Assembly (NCBI GenBank): GCA_963732855.1
Contig: CAVTBB010000002.1
Span: 124,001-188,000, forward strand
Length of the DNA stretch: 64,000 nucleotides
Source of the DNA: DASXVU01 sp963732855
GTDB lineage: Archaea > Thermoplasmatota > Thermoplasmata > Methanomassiliicoccales > UBA472
Direction: 5' to 3'
Shown here in pieces: positions 1-10,121 of the stretch (positions are counted from its first letter, which is position 1; each line of letters starts with the position of its first letter). Position numbers and translations under genes: made by a program. The notes beneath the pieces are model-generated. The model ran no database searches, was not told where the DNA came from, and saw only the letters and a program-made list of their open reading frames with translations.

Positions 1-250
1 TAAGTTCCTCCTATTCGATCAAGGTACTCCTTTCGGTATCGATTTCGACAAGGGCGAATGCGGTCACGAACCTGACATGTGACCATCGTCAATATGCTTG
101 ATCATCCAAGGAAATTCTACATGCAAATAGATCTGATTGATCTGAATAACGCGATCTATGATCGGACCACTTGGATGATTCTTTTCTATAAAATCTCGCT
201 ATCTATCTTGATTAGAAAAGAATAAAGTTGGAAAAGGTTTGTGAAAACGT

Positions 251-3200
251 TTACTCTTTCTTCTTGTCCTTTTTGTTCTTGTTGCGGGAGACCACGAAAA
301 GCACTGCTACCGCCGCGACGACAGCGGCAATCACTCCAAGGACGATCAACCAGGTATTGTCTGCTGCCTTGGGCGTATCCGCAACCATTCCGGTCACGTT
401 GAGCTTGACCTGACCGATAGGGGTATTGATCGTGGCGATGCCGTTCTCGACTACCAGTATCTCACCGGTCACGTTGCTGATGGTGGTGGTGGTGTTCGCG
501 GTCGATCCCTGGACCGATACCACCTTGGCATCAATGCTCGAGAGACTCGTGGTGATCGTTCCCAGAGTGGTGTTGACGGTCGCGTTGGTATCTTGGAACG
601 ATACCAGGACGGCATTGACGCTGCTTAATGTGGTCTGGATGTCGCCAACCGCCGTATGGACCTGGACCATGGTGCCATTGATGGAGACCAAGGTTGCCTG
701 GATGTCGGTCAATGCCACTATCGTTGTTCCAAGGTCGGTCCGCACGGTGGCGTTTACACCCTGGATGCTGATCACGGTGGCATGGATGTCCGTCAACGCC
801 ACTATCGTCGTTCCGAGGTCGGTCCGCACGGTGGCGTTTACACCCTGGATGCTGATCACGGTGGTGTGTATCTCGCTCGCCGTCACATTGGTATTGCCTA
901 GATCGGTGTGGACAAGGGCCACTGTGCCGTTGATCGAGACCACGGTGGCATTGATATTGGTCACCGTGAATTGTGCAATCCCGAAGGCTCCGTGACTGTC
1001 AGTCACCGTCACATTGTACAACCCGGGAACGAGCATCTTGATGACCATGCTAAGATTGACCAATTCGCCCAGACCGTTTGTCGTTCCGGTGGCTATATGG
1101 GTCCCGTTGAACAGCACCTCCACGCTGTCGTTTGAACTGAACCCGGTACCGGTGATGGTGACCAGGGTGCCCATGGCGCCCGTATCAGGAGCCAGGTTCA
1201 GATCGACGGCGCCCACCCCGAATACCGTCCCGGTGAGCTGGAGCAACGATGGGGCGATATCCTCGCGGATGTTGACCCATACGTAATTGGCGCTCGTACT
1301 CACCCCGGACTCGGTGCAGCTGGACCAGATATTACCGGCCCACCAATAGAGACGCAGAATGCTCTCCGGCATGTTGCTCGGAAGAGATGTCGGGTCATAA
1401 TAGACCCGGAGAGTTATCTGATCTACATTCGCATAGTTTAGAAGCTTGCCATTGCCAGAGCTACCCGGAGCCCCAGGTCCGGAATTATTGCCCCACCAGT
1501 TGTTATTCGCATCCAGGGGATGTTGGTTGTCTGAGTTCCTCACCCTGTACTGGACGTTCCCGAAGATGTTGTTGGATACCGCCTTGACATCGCCGATCGT
1601 TCCTATGCTCTCTATTCCGGCATATCCGTTCCTTGTGATGTTGTTGCCCAAAATTGTCAGGTGGGTATCATCGTTGATGCGAATGCCGTCCAGAGTGTTG
1701 TGGTCAAACGTATTGTAACGCACCAGCAGCCCACCACGTGTGTCATTCACACCTAAGCCGATACGCACCCCGGACACACTGTTATAGATCACCCTTACCT
1801 GGCCGACAGAATCGACCGGTCCGTTGATCAGGAAACCGTAGCTGAGATCGGCCATGTCGTATGCGCCAGTCACCGTGTTGTTGGATATTTCGACGTCGTG
1901 TCCGCCCCCGTAGACCGCGACCCCGGCCGAATTATAGGGGCTGTTGAAGTTCAAGAACTGGTTGTGCCGTATGATCGCATTAGCATTTTCATATACGATC
2001 ACTCCGAAAAGACCGTGTGTGGTGGATGGTCCATGATGCACGCTCATCTCGACCAGTATCTCACCTGCCTCTGATGGGGCATGGATCCCGACCCCTACGA
2101 AGCACTCGGAAAAGTCGTTGCCGCGAACGGTAACACCTTTCATATTGACCAGCGAAACGGCCTCCCCTCCACCGTTGGCAAGCCTCTGTATGTTCTGGAA
2201 GCGGTTATGGTCCACCATAACGCCGTCTACCGCCGAACTACCCCTTTGGACGGCGATACCAGCCCGAACGTCCCGTATCATGTTGGTGCTAATGGTCAGT
2301 CCGCTAACTTGACCATCAGCGTTGGTGCCATAATAGGCATAGGACTGTATCCCATTCAGGCCTACACCTCCCGACGATAGGGACGGATTCGAGCCGATGA
2401 TGGTGAAACCCTCGATCGAGACGTTCCTGGCTTTGACCATTATCACTGCGCCGGAATCTGGATGAGCCGACGACGGCATGAGGACCGCCTCTGGCGATCT
2501 GGACCCGGTATTGGGATCGACCATCCGATTAGGTCCGAATAGCTGAAGACCATCCACGTTGATGGTGAGGGATTCTGAATAATCGCCTTTGTTCACACCG
2601 ATCCAATCGTTCGACGCCGAATCATCGATGGCTGCCTGGATCTGATAATATGGTATGTCGATACCGTCATCGTATACGTGGTTCTTGTTCTGGTCATTTT
2701 ATACGTCGGTAAACGGAGCACCGATCGAGAAAGGGGCATTTAGCCAAGGAGTGAACTCGACATTGGCGCTCACGTTGTTGCCCATACCATCTCTGTTGCT
2801 ATGTTCGTTTTAAGGACCAGTAGCTGTCCCCCACCAATTGTAGAGCATATTGATCGGGTCGGAAAGATCGTTGTACGCCCCTACCCCGTTGTCGCTGATG
2901 TTGTTGTATCGAGCGTCAACCGAAACCATGCCGTCATTATCGTTGATGTAGATGGCAAATGAGTTTCCGGTGATATCGTTGAAGTTCATCGACGTATGCG
3001 TGCCAACGCCCGAATTGGCGTATGCGTAAACAGCGTAGATGCTGCCCGTCATCTTATTATCGTTCACGACGGCGAACGACGAGTCTATAGCGACACCGAA
3101 GAGGTCGCCTAGGAAAGTAGACCCGATCACGGTGGTAGCCCCGCTGGACACCAGCACGCCTACGTCACACAATGAGAATATGCTGTTAACGACGGTAACT

Positions 3201-4011
3201 TCTGAGCTTATGGACCGTACTCCGGCCGAAATTGCACCGGTCGGGTCCATCCCTCCCATCGAGTAGCAGCTGAATTGGCAAGAGCTTATGGTGTTCACCG
3301 CCCCGTCCAAAGCCCGTACGCCGTACTGAGGCGAGCCACTTTGGACCGCTTTGAACAGGTTGCCCGTCAGAACCGCATTGACATACGACGACCCGATCGT
3401 TATCTCGCTGTCATACGATCCGGTCAGCGTGAAATCCATCAGTTGGAAGTTCACAGAGCTATAGTTGTCGATGAACACGATGATGCCAGAGTAATCGCCA
3501 AAGTTGTTCGAGTTGTTGTCTATCCCCTGGACGACAACATTCCGTACGACGCCTTCCGCGTTCCGATAACCTATACCGGCATTCGCCATGCCGAGGCCGA
3601 GCCCGTCAACGGTAATATTGCTGATGCTGACATTGAGGGCTTGAACGGAGACGATCGAATAGTAGCTCACTGAGTTGTAAACAAAGCTTACATTCAAAGG
3701 CGCGGACGCATTGATGATCGTGGTGTCGGTTCCAGAGCCGATCAGACTGAGATTGTTCTTGGTGATGGTGACCTGTTCTGAGTAATTGCCTGGAAGAATG
3801 ATTATTGTCTGTCCAGGCGTTGCATTATTGATAGCGCCATTTATGGTGATGTGTAGTTGTCGATACCGACATCGTAGACCCCGTTAAGGTTCACATCGAT
3901 GAAGGCACCTGGTGCAGCACTTGCGTTCGAAATGCACAGCATCATCAAGGCCAGCATGCCAATTCCACTAATCAAGATCAGTCTGGTATGTCCGAGGCTC
4001 TTTAGTTCCAA
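251..4011 (-). pseudogene. Decayed beta-helix surface protein (paralogue of the next gene)
   Basis: A surface-protein gene broken at three places but recognisable end to end by comparison with the intact paralogue at 4353-7766. The start is probably TTG at 4011, six bases after a GGAGGT; it opens a signal peptide ending ISNASAAP. The frame is lost near 3840, where one base seems missing, then continues through beta-helix repeats ending in NWWGTATGP. Two TAA stops (2810-2812 and 2699-2701) interrupt the same frame, but homologous sequence (including a PWLNAP match) continues between them. From about 2596 to 251 the frame is open: more beta-helix coils, an IPT/TIG-like domain, a stalk of 28-residue repeats, a C-terminal membrane helix and a lysine-rich tail. 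Intact, it would be a membrane-anchored outer protein like its neighbour. The long open 3' part suggests recent decay; a GTG near 2596 could start a fragment with no signal peptide. Confidence 0.8.
711..878 (-). repeat. Recent tandem duplication of an 84-bp stalk unit
   Basis: Two nearly identical 84-bp units (711-794 and 795-878) encode the same 28-residue stalk repeat in the pseudogene. They differ at only a few bases, while the units on either side are much more diverged, so this copy arose recently by slippage or unequal crossover. Confidence 0.85.
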
Positions 4012-4039
4012 CTCTATACCTCCAATTGCGATGGCCCCT

Positions 4040-4170
4040 AGACGAAGGGGCTTGCGATATGGTTTGTTCGGAGATTCTGACCTCGTCTCTCCAGATAGGC
4101 CTCCCCAAACCTGACCATAATGATGACGAATACCTTCTCTTGGCAACCCAAGCTTTAATAAATTTTCCAA
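4040..4170 (-). promoter_or_regulatory. Promoter and structured leader of the broken surface gene
   Basis: On the minus strand a TATA-like AATTTATTAAAG lies near 4158-4169, leaving a leader of about 130 bases before the TTG at 4011. The leader holds an inverted repeat (GGAGA...TCTCC, 4070-4092) followed by a CCATATC motif. The same arrangement occurs upstream of the intact paralogue (7797-7880), so the leader is conserved between the two copies. Confidence 0.5.
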
Positions 4171-4352
4171 TAGATTATGTCAAAATCAGCGAACTGATCT
4201 TCAGGAATGAGTTGGCATTCGATACAAGAGAGCAATTGTCAAGGGACATTGACCGGTCACGAGATAGCGCCGTTTGACCGGACATCTGATTTGGAACGAG
4301 ATCGTGACCGATAAAATTGGTTTGGAAATGGTTTAGAAGAGAGTTCTCTCAT

Positions 4353-7300
4353 TCACTGCTTCTTGGTCCTCAGTATGACCACGATCAGGATTATGATCGC
4401 CATTATCGTTGATATCCCGACGCCGATAAGGGTGCTTGAGTCGATCCCATTGGCCTTGTTCTGAATACTTCCCACATCGACCATTACCTCACCGAGATTT
4501 GTGTCGACTGTTGCCAAGGTCCCGTTGATGCTGACCACAGTGCCATGAATGATCCCAAGCGTTGACATCATCATTGCATTGTCGCCCTCCAGCGAGATCA
4601 CCCTCAACCTGATATCCGTGATATCCGACTTGACCGAACCCAGATCGGTCAGGATGATGGCGGTTGTTCCGTTCAGGCCATCGATCTTGGCATTCACGCT
4701 CTCGAGGCTCACTTGTACCTCACCCAGGTCTGTCCGGATGTTGACGACCGTTCCATTCAGGCTGTCGATCTTGGTATTGATGTCCGTCACATTGACCGTG
4801 ATCATGCCGAGGGACGTCTCGATCCGTGCCAGATCGCCATCGATCCCGGTCACATGGACTTGAATGCTGTTCACGGTGGTGTTGGTGAATCCAAGGTCGG
4901 TCTGGATGGTTGCGGTCGTTCCCTGGATGGAGACCACCATGGCATGGATGTCGTTCAACGTGGCGTTGATGGACCCCAGGTCGGTCTGGACCGTGACGAG
5001 CGCTCCCTGTACGGAGATAACCCTGGCATGGATGTCGTTCACGGTCGTATTGAGATACCCCAGACTGGTCTGGACCGTCACCAGGGTTCCATGGATCGAG
5101 ATGACCCAAGCATAGATATCGTTCACGGTCGTTTTCACCGTTCCAAGATCGGTCTGGACCGTCACCAGGGTTCCCTGGATCGAGATCACCTTTCCATGAA
5201 TGTCGTCCAATGTCGCGTTGACATATCCCAGGTCGGTATGGATGATCGCCACCGTGCCGTCGATCGAACTGACGGTCGCATCGACCTGGTCCACTGAGGC
5301 ATGTATAACGCCCAGTTCGGTCTGGATCGATACGGTAGCTCCGTCGATCGACACTATCTTGGCGTTCATGAAGCTCAGGTCGACCCGGATCAGGCCCAGC
5401 GTGGTGATGATCGTCGCTGTGTCGTTCTCGATCGAGCTTAGCTTGTCTCCGTAGTCGGTCAGGGTGTGGCTGATCACGAACACGGTCACGGAAGCCCCGA
5501 AATGGACGTCCATGTCGCTCACGTTCAGGACCATCGCATGATCGCCCTGGGAGGCGTCCATCGGGATGGTGGTGGTGATCCGGTAGATACCTGTGGACAT
5601 GCGGGTCAAGTTGGATGACATATCGAACACAAACCCGTTCGGTCCATAGAGGGTGGCATTCAGCCTGTCCACGTCGACCAGGTGTCCGTTTATCGTGGTC
5701 GTGGCATACCAGGAGATGATCTCGCCGGCGAAGTGCACCGCGCCCACATCGAGGGTCACTGTGATCGGGGTATCGTCCAGTATGGTGAAGGTCGCCGATC
5801 CGTGAAGTCCCTGGCTGGCGATCACGGTGATCTCATACGCACCTTCCAGAGCCTGCGGGATGACCACTCCGAACCGAATGATGTTCCCGAAGGCATCGGT
5901 CTCGCCGACCCCGATTGGGGTTCCTCCGAACAGCACCTGGAGATTGTCATTGGCGGTGAACCCGGACCCGGAGATCTGGATGAACGATCCTGTCACTCCA
6001 TTATCTGATGAAAGATCGATGATGGCAGTGCCCAACCCGAATATCGTCCCGGTCAGCTGGGTCAGCGCAGGTGATGTGCCCGCACTGAAATTGGCCCATA
6101 CGAAGTGGGATGTCACATCCACACCCGTGTCGGAGCAGCTGGACCAAATGGTTCCGGTCCACCAGTGCATGCGCAGATCGTCCTCGATGATGCCTAGCGG
6201 AAGATTCAGTGGATCGTAATACACGCGCAGGGTGATCTGGTCAACGCCGGAATAGGCGCCCAGCATGAGGTCGACGAAGGAGTCGGCGGAATTAAACGGA
6301 GTGTCGTCGACTGGGTTCGACTCATACCTCCAAACGGTTATGTCGGCCGAACCAGGACCTTCCATCGATACCTCGATCCCGGCCACCCCGATCGGGTCCA
6401 GCTGGTTACCCTCCTGGATGACCTGGTTGGTCCCATCGGTGATCGGCAGCCCGCCCGGATATGGAGCGTTCAGCCAGGGGATGTAGTCGATGTTCGTTGA
6501 GATGTTGTCCCCGTTCCCATTACCGCCCGGCGCACCGGGACCGGTGATCGATCCCCACCAGTTATGCGTCATGTGGATCGGTTCGAGCGCCAGATCGTTG
6601 TAAGCGCCCATCACGTTGTCGTGGATGCCATTGTCACTTGCCTCGAGGTATGTCACCCCGCCGTTGTCCTTGACGAGGATACCGAACGAGTTGCCGCTGA
6701 TCTCGTTGAAGGAGATCGAGACGTGCGATGCCGGCCCGGCCACAGAGCTCACGTAAACCCCGTACGCGTTTCCTACTACCGAATTTCCCTGGATGATCGT
6801 AAAGGATGACTCGGAGTACACGCCTGCCAAGTTTCCCCTGAAGTAGGAGTCGTTCACGAATGCGGACCCGCCGGTCACCAGTACGCCCGAGTCACATTGA
6901 TCGAACTCGCAACCGGTGATGGTCACGTTCGCACCGACCGACCTTACGCCTGCTGACATCGGTCCAGCGGGGTCAACGGCGTTCGGAGAGATCGCATAGT
7001 CATCGAATTGACAGGAGTCGATCGTCAAAGTCGCCAAGTCCAATGCCGAGATGCCGCTCATTGGCAAAGTTCCCGGCATGGCAAAGAACCGGTCGTTCTG
7101 AAAGACCGCGTCAACATAGGCCGATGCAATGGTGACATCGCTCACCAGCGAACCGTAGACGGTGGAGTTGGACATGCGGAACTCGATCGGGTTTAGGTTT
7201 TCAGTGAAGACGATCACGCCCGAATAGTCGCCGAGCACATTGCTGGTGTCGTTGATCCCGCGGACCGTCACCTGGTCGAGCGCACCGGATGAGTTCCAGA

Positions 7301-7766
7301 ACCCGATCCCGGCGTTTGCCGTGCCTATGCCGAGGCCGTCGACGGTCAGCCTGCCGAAGGAAACGTCATTAGCCTGGACAGTGACGATCGATCGATAGTC
7401 AATTCCTCCGTATGAGAAGCTGACGCTCATCGGACTGAAGGCCACGATGCTCGTGGTATCATTCCCAGAACCGATGATCCGTTGCCCGTCCTTGGTTAGT
7501 GTAAGCTGCTCTTCATAGACCCCGGGCAGGACCATGATGGTCTGGCCAGGCATGGCGTTGTCGATCGCACCTTGAATCGTCGTGCTGAGTTCATCAATGC
7601 CCGGGTCAAAGACCCCGTTCACGTTCGCATCGACGAAGGCTCCGCCCATCGGTGCCGCGCTCGCGTTCGAAATGCACAACATCATCAGGACCATGAGGCC
7701 GATTGCTGTTGCCGAGACCAACTTATCCCGTCCGATGCTCCCAATATCCATCCCTGATTCTCCCAT
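4353..7766 (-). CDS. Membrane-anchored beta-helix surface protein with repeat stalk
   Basis: A cell-surface protein of about 1,137 residues. It begins with a signal peptide (hydrophobic core then ISNASAAP, about residue 38). A right-handed parallel beta-helix of NosD/PbH1 type follows (about 60-420; many GN..., GVYV and one NWWG motif). Next come a beta-sandwich-like segment, an IPT/TIG-like domain (about 590-675) and another beta-domain. Some twelve tandem repeats of 28 residues then form a stalk, with the pattern I..xVxSIxGTxxxVxTDLG. One membrane helix and the tail RTKKQ close the protein. The start may be ATG at 7751 instead, which has GGGAGA at good distance; the encoded signal is the same. 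The 5' leader is about 100 bases. The ligand of the beta-helix cannot be told from sequence; such proteins often bind or process surface polysaccharide. The adjacent broken copy shows the locus duplicated. Confidence 0.85.
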   Translation of the reverse strand: MGESGMDIGSIGRDKLVSATAIGLMVLMMLCISNASAAPMGGAFVDANVNGVFDPGIDELSTTIQGAIDNAMPGQTIMVLPGVYEEQLTLTKDGQRIIGSGNDTTSIVAFSPMSVSFSYGGIDYRSIVTVQANDVSFGRLTVDGLGIGTANAGIGFWNSSGALDQVTVRGINDTSNVLGDYSGVIVFTENLNPIEFRMSNSTVYGSLVSDVTIASAYVDAVFQNDRFFAMPGTLPMSGISALDLATLTIDSCQFDDYAISPNAVDPAGPMSAGVRSVGANVTITGCEFDQCDSGVLVTGGSAFVNDSYFRGNLAGVYSESSFTIIQGNSVVGNAYGVYVSSVAGPASHVSISFNEISGNSFGILVKDNGGVTYLEASDNGIHDNVMGAYNDLALEPIHMTHNWWGSITGPGAPGGNGNGDNISTNIDYIPWLNAPYPGGLPITDGTNQVIQEGNQLDPIGVAGIEVSMEGPGSADITVWRYESNPVDDTPFNSADSFVDLMLGAYSGVDQITLRVYYDPLNLPLGIIEDDLRMHWWTGTIWSSCSDTGVDVTSHFVWANFSAGTSPALTQLTGTIFGLGTAIIDLSSDNGVTGSFIQISGSGFTANDNLQVLFGGTPIGVGETDAFGNIIRFGVVIPQALEGAYEITVIASQGLHGSATFTILDDTPITVTLDVGAVHFAGEIISWYATTTINGHLVDVDRLNATLYGPNGFVFDMSSNLTRMSTGIYRITTTIPMDASQGDHAMVLNVSDMDVHFGASVTVFVISHTLTDYGDKLSSIENDTATIITTLGLIRVDLSFMNAKIVSIDGATVSIQTELGVIHASVDQVDATVSSIDGTVAIIHTDLGYVNATLDDIHGKVISIQGTLVTVQTDLGTVKTTVNDIYAWVISIHGTLVTVQTSLGYLNTTVNDIHARVISVQGALVTVQTDLGSINATLNDIHAMVVSIQGTTATIQTDLGFTNTTVNSIQVHVTGIDGDLARIETSLGMITVNVTDINTKIDSLNGTVVNIRTDLGEVQVSLESVNAKIDGLNGTTAIILTDLGSVKSDITDIRLRVISLEGDNAMMMSTLGIIHGTVVSINGTLATVDTNLGEVMVDVGSIQNKANGIDSSTLIGVGISTIMAIIILIVVILRTKKQ
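4450..5457 (-). repeat. Tandem 84-bp (28-residue) stalk repeats, about 12 units
   Basis: Coding repeats of the stalk of the surface protein. Units run from YGDKLSSIEND near 5457 to the juxtamembrane segment; about eleven are full 28-residue units and the last are shortened. Conserved positions are I1, V5, SI (7-8), G10, the hydrophobic residues around 13-15, T17, LG (19-20) and an N/T-rich end with many potential N-glycosylation sequons. Confidence 0.85.
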
Positions 7767-7796
7767 CTCGTCTTACCACTGGATAAATTAGCACAG

Positions 7797-7905
7797 ATAT
7801 GGCTAGCTCGGAGAATATCGGACCCCGGCTTCTCCAACAGGGGCCGTTCCAAATCTAGCCGGATCAATGATGCCCCTCCCTTGCGTCCATGCCTTATTAA
7901 CCTTT
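7797..7905 (-). promoter_or_regulatory. Promoter and structured leader of the intact surface gene
   Basis: A TATA-like GGTTAATAAGG lies on the minus strand near 7891-7901. The leader contains an inverted repeat with arms GGAGAA and TTCTCC (7810-7835), then CCATATC. About 75 bases here align with the leader of the broken paralogue, with the stem arms kept while the loop differs. Confidence 0.5.
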
Positions 7906-8044
7906 CTCGAACGGCATCGTAATATGACGATGCTGGCCAATAAGATAATTAATATTTATGATATATTTACTTGGAATAATAAATAATCAATCTGGGAGAT
8001 GCTGGAAGATCGGGTCAAGTTGGCCCGATCAGTTTCTAATCTCA

Positions 8045-8620
8045 TCATGGATTGATCTTTTTCAGTAACCATGCCATGTTCTGACCGAGATTCCTCATGG
8101 TCTCGATCCCTTCTGTATCGTTCACGAACTCTCCCTTTCTCAGGGCCGTTCCGACGTTCCAATAGCTCGAGCCAGGAACGATCATCTGCCCGATGAGGAA
8201 GAAATTGTTGATCGTATTGAACGTTTCCAGAGCACCGGCCCTACGGTTTATGGCCACCGCCGCTCCGACCTTGCGCTTGAACAGGTCGCCGTTCGCCCGG
8301 TTGACGTAACCGACCCGGTCGATGAACGCCTTGGTCTGCGAAGAGAGGCCCCCGAAATAGACCGGGGAGCCGATAACCAGGCCGTCGCATTTGTCGATGA
8401 CCTCGACGTACTCGTTGACCTTGTCATCCTTCATTATGCACTGCCGGTCCTTGTTCTTGACACAGGCACCGCATGCCTTGCAGCCATGAATATCCTGCTC
8501 GCACAGATTGATCATTTTCGTCGAAATGTCGTTCTTTTCGAGCTCGTCCAAAACCACCCGCAGAGCCTGGAAGGTGTTCCCATTGGTCCTTGGGCTGCCG
8601 TTGAATGCTACAACTCTCAT
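8045..8620 (-). CDS. Iron-sulfur flavoprotein (Isf-like, NADPH-dependent FMN reductase fold)
   Basis: A flavodoxin-fold protein of about 191 residues with the FMN phosphate loop FNGSPRTNGNT (residues 6-16) and a compact cysteine motif C47-x2-C50-x2-C53-x7-C61. Such clusters bind a 4Fe-4S centre in the iron-sulfur flavoproteins of methanogens, which move electrons from ferredoxin and are linked to oxygen and peroxide defence. SPVYFGGLSSQTKAFIDR is the usual flavin-binding loop of the family. ATG at 8620 is preferred over GTG at 8632 because a GGTGGGG lies just upstream of it. It stands alone, divergent from the trp operon. The family is clear; the electron partner is not. Confidence 0.85.
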   Translation of the reverse strand: MRVVAFNGSPRTNGNTFQALRVVLDELEKNDISTKMINLCEQDIHGCKACGACVKNKDRQCIMKDDKVNEYVEVIDKCDGLVIGSPVYFGGLSSQTKAFIDRVGYVNRANGDLFKRKVGAAVAINRRAGALETFNTINNFFLIGQMIVPGSSYWNVGTALRKGEFVNDTEGIETMRNLGQNMAWLLKKINP

Positions 8621-8696
8621 CACATTCCCCACCCCAGAATCGACCTCGTCTGCAATGTATTAATCGGTCGGTCCCGCTTTGGTGCCGAGCCGTAAA

Positions 8697-8742
8697 TGTA
8701 CATTAATGTTCAATAATGATTATATATGGTCATTGATGTACC
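8697..8742 (+). promoter_or_regulatory. trp promoter with inverted-repeat operator around the TATA box
   Basis: TATA box TTATATAT at 8720-8727, 24 bases before the ATG at 8751, so trpE is probably leaderless. The box is bracketed by two 12-base arms, TGTACATTAATG (8697-8708) and CATTGATGTACC (8731-8742), matching as an inverted repeat at 10 of 12 positions. The left arm contains TGTACA, the core reported for the TRP box bound by TrpY in Methanothermobacter. A partial third copy (TGTATTAAT, 8656-8664) lies upstream. A repressor here would block TBP/TFB binding directly. Confidence 0.65.
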
Positions 8743-8750
8743 CAATTAAC

Positions 8751-10121
8751 ATGACGGTCATCGACAGCAGAGTAAGCATCGAAAAGTTGGACCTCGGTCT
8801 CACCCCATCGGAGCTGTATGACCGCTTGTCATCTGCGTCCAAGTGCTCGTTCCTCCTGGAGAGCGCAGTTGGGTCCGAAAGGACGGTCTCCCATTCGTTC
8901 ATGGGATTCCAGCCTGAGTACGTGGTCCGCTGCATCGGAGGACGGGTGGAAGGAGGACCGGATTGCGGCGTCCCCCGCAACGATCCGATCACCTTCATCA
9001 ACGCCCTTTCTTCGATGACGGTCATCAAGGATGACCGGTTCCCTTACCTGGGCGGCCTGGTTGGATACTTCTCATACGACTTTGCCAGGTTCATCGAGCC
9101 CTCTGCGGGAATGACGGGAGCCACGGATTTCCCTGATTTCGAACTGGGCATGTACAAGGAAGGCATCATCTTTGACCACTCCAGCTTCCAGGCATACTAT
9201 TTCTCCGTCGATGGCGCGGACCGGTTGCGGCGTTTGCTCGACTCCGGTCTGCCACCGGCAAGCGGAGAACCGTTCCGGACCGGAGAGCTTGTTCCGGCCA
9301 TGTCCCAGGAACGATACGAGAAGGTGGTATCCATCTGCCGCGAGAGGATCGAGGCGGGCGAGGCGTTCCAGATCGTAGCATCCCATTCACTAGGATCGAA
9401 CTGCTCGGGCAACTCGCTCGACCTCTACCGTTCGCTGCGCGAGCTCAACCCCTCGCCCTACATGTTCTATTTCGATTTCGGTGGACGCGTGGTCCTGGGC
9501 TCCAGCCCGGAAACGCTGGTCACGGTGCGGAAAGGTGAGGTCATCACCTTCCCGATAGCCGGGACCAGGCCTCTGGGCGCCACCCCGAAGGAGAAGCGCA
9601 TGTTCAGGGAAGAGATGCTGGCGGACGAGAAGGAGCGGGCGGAGCACTGCATGCTCGTCGACCTGGCCCGGAACGACGTAGGCCGGGTGTGCGAGACCGG
9701 ATCGGTCCACGTACCGATGTTCATGCAGGTGGAGGAGTTCAGCCATGTCCAGCATATGGTCTCCAAGGTGCAGGGCACGCTGCAGCCGGGAAGGACATCG
9801 TTCGACGCGTTCTGCGCCGTGTTCCCCGCCGGGACCGTATCGGGAGCGCCCAAACCACGGGCCATGGAGATCATCCAAGAGCTGGAGCAGAGGCCGAGAG
9901 GCCCATACGCCGGTGCGGTCGGCTATCTGTCCTTCAACGGTAACCTTGACTCCGCCATTGCCATCCGTTCCGCGTTCATCGCGGACGATCGCATCTATAT
10001 CCAGGCGGGGGCCGGCATTGTCGCCGATTCCGACCCAGCAAGGGAGTACACCGAGGTGGAGAACAAGCTGAAAGCGGTCAAGAAGGCGATCGAGGCCTGC
10101 AACGGGAGGGTAACGGCATGA
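8751..10121 (+). CDS. trpE: Anthranilate synthase component I
   Basis: Converts chorismate and ammonia or glutamine-derived ammonia to anthranilate, the first step of tryptophan synthesis, with TrpG. About 456 residues, normal for the family. The N-terminal LLES element (about residue 35) is the tryptophan-binding, feedback-inhibition site. The chorismate-binding C-terminal half carries PIAGTRPLG (about 266), DEKERAEHCMLVDLARND (about 292-310) and GAPKPRAMEII (about 365). ATG at 8751 is chosen because it lies 24 bases after the TATA box; the open frame extends upstream to 8679 but would read through the promoter. First gene of a tight operon; its TGA overlaps the trpG start. Confidence 0.96.
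   Translation: MTVIDSRVSIEKLDLGLTPSELYDRLSSASKCSFLLESAVGSERTVSHSFMGFQPEYVVRCIGGRVEGGPDCGVPRNDPITFINALSSMTVIKDDRFPYLGGLVGYFSYDFARFIEPSAGMTGATDFPDFELGMYKEGIIFDHSSFQAYYFSVDGADRLRRLLDSGLPPASGEPFRTGELVPAMSQERYEKVVSICRERIEAGEAFQIVASHSLGSNCSGNSLDLYRSLRELNPSPYMFYFDFGGRVVLGSSPETLVTVRKGEVITFPIAGTRPLGATPKEKRMFREEMLADEKERAEHCMLVDLARNDVGRVCETGSVHVPMFMQVEEFSHVQHMVSKVQGTLQPGRTSFDAFCAVFPAGTVSGAPKPRAMEIIQELEQRPRGPYAGAVGYLSFNGNLDSAIAIRSAFIADDRIYIQAGAGIVADSDPAREYTEVENKLKAVKKAIEACNGRVTA

Noticed and set aside
2699..2812. Programmed stop read-through or pyrrolysine in the surface gene
   Set aside because: Both stops are TAA, not TAG, and a separate frameshift exists, so decay is simpler.
9390..9878. 162-codon minus-strand frame opposite trpE
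   Set aside because: Shadow frame with reverse-strand composition.
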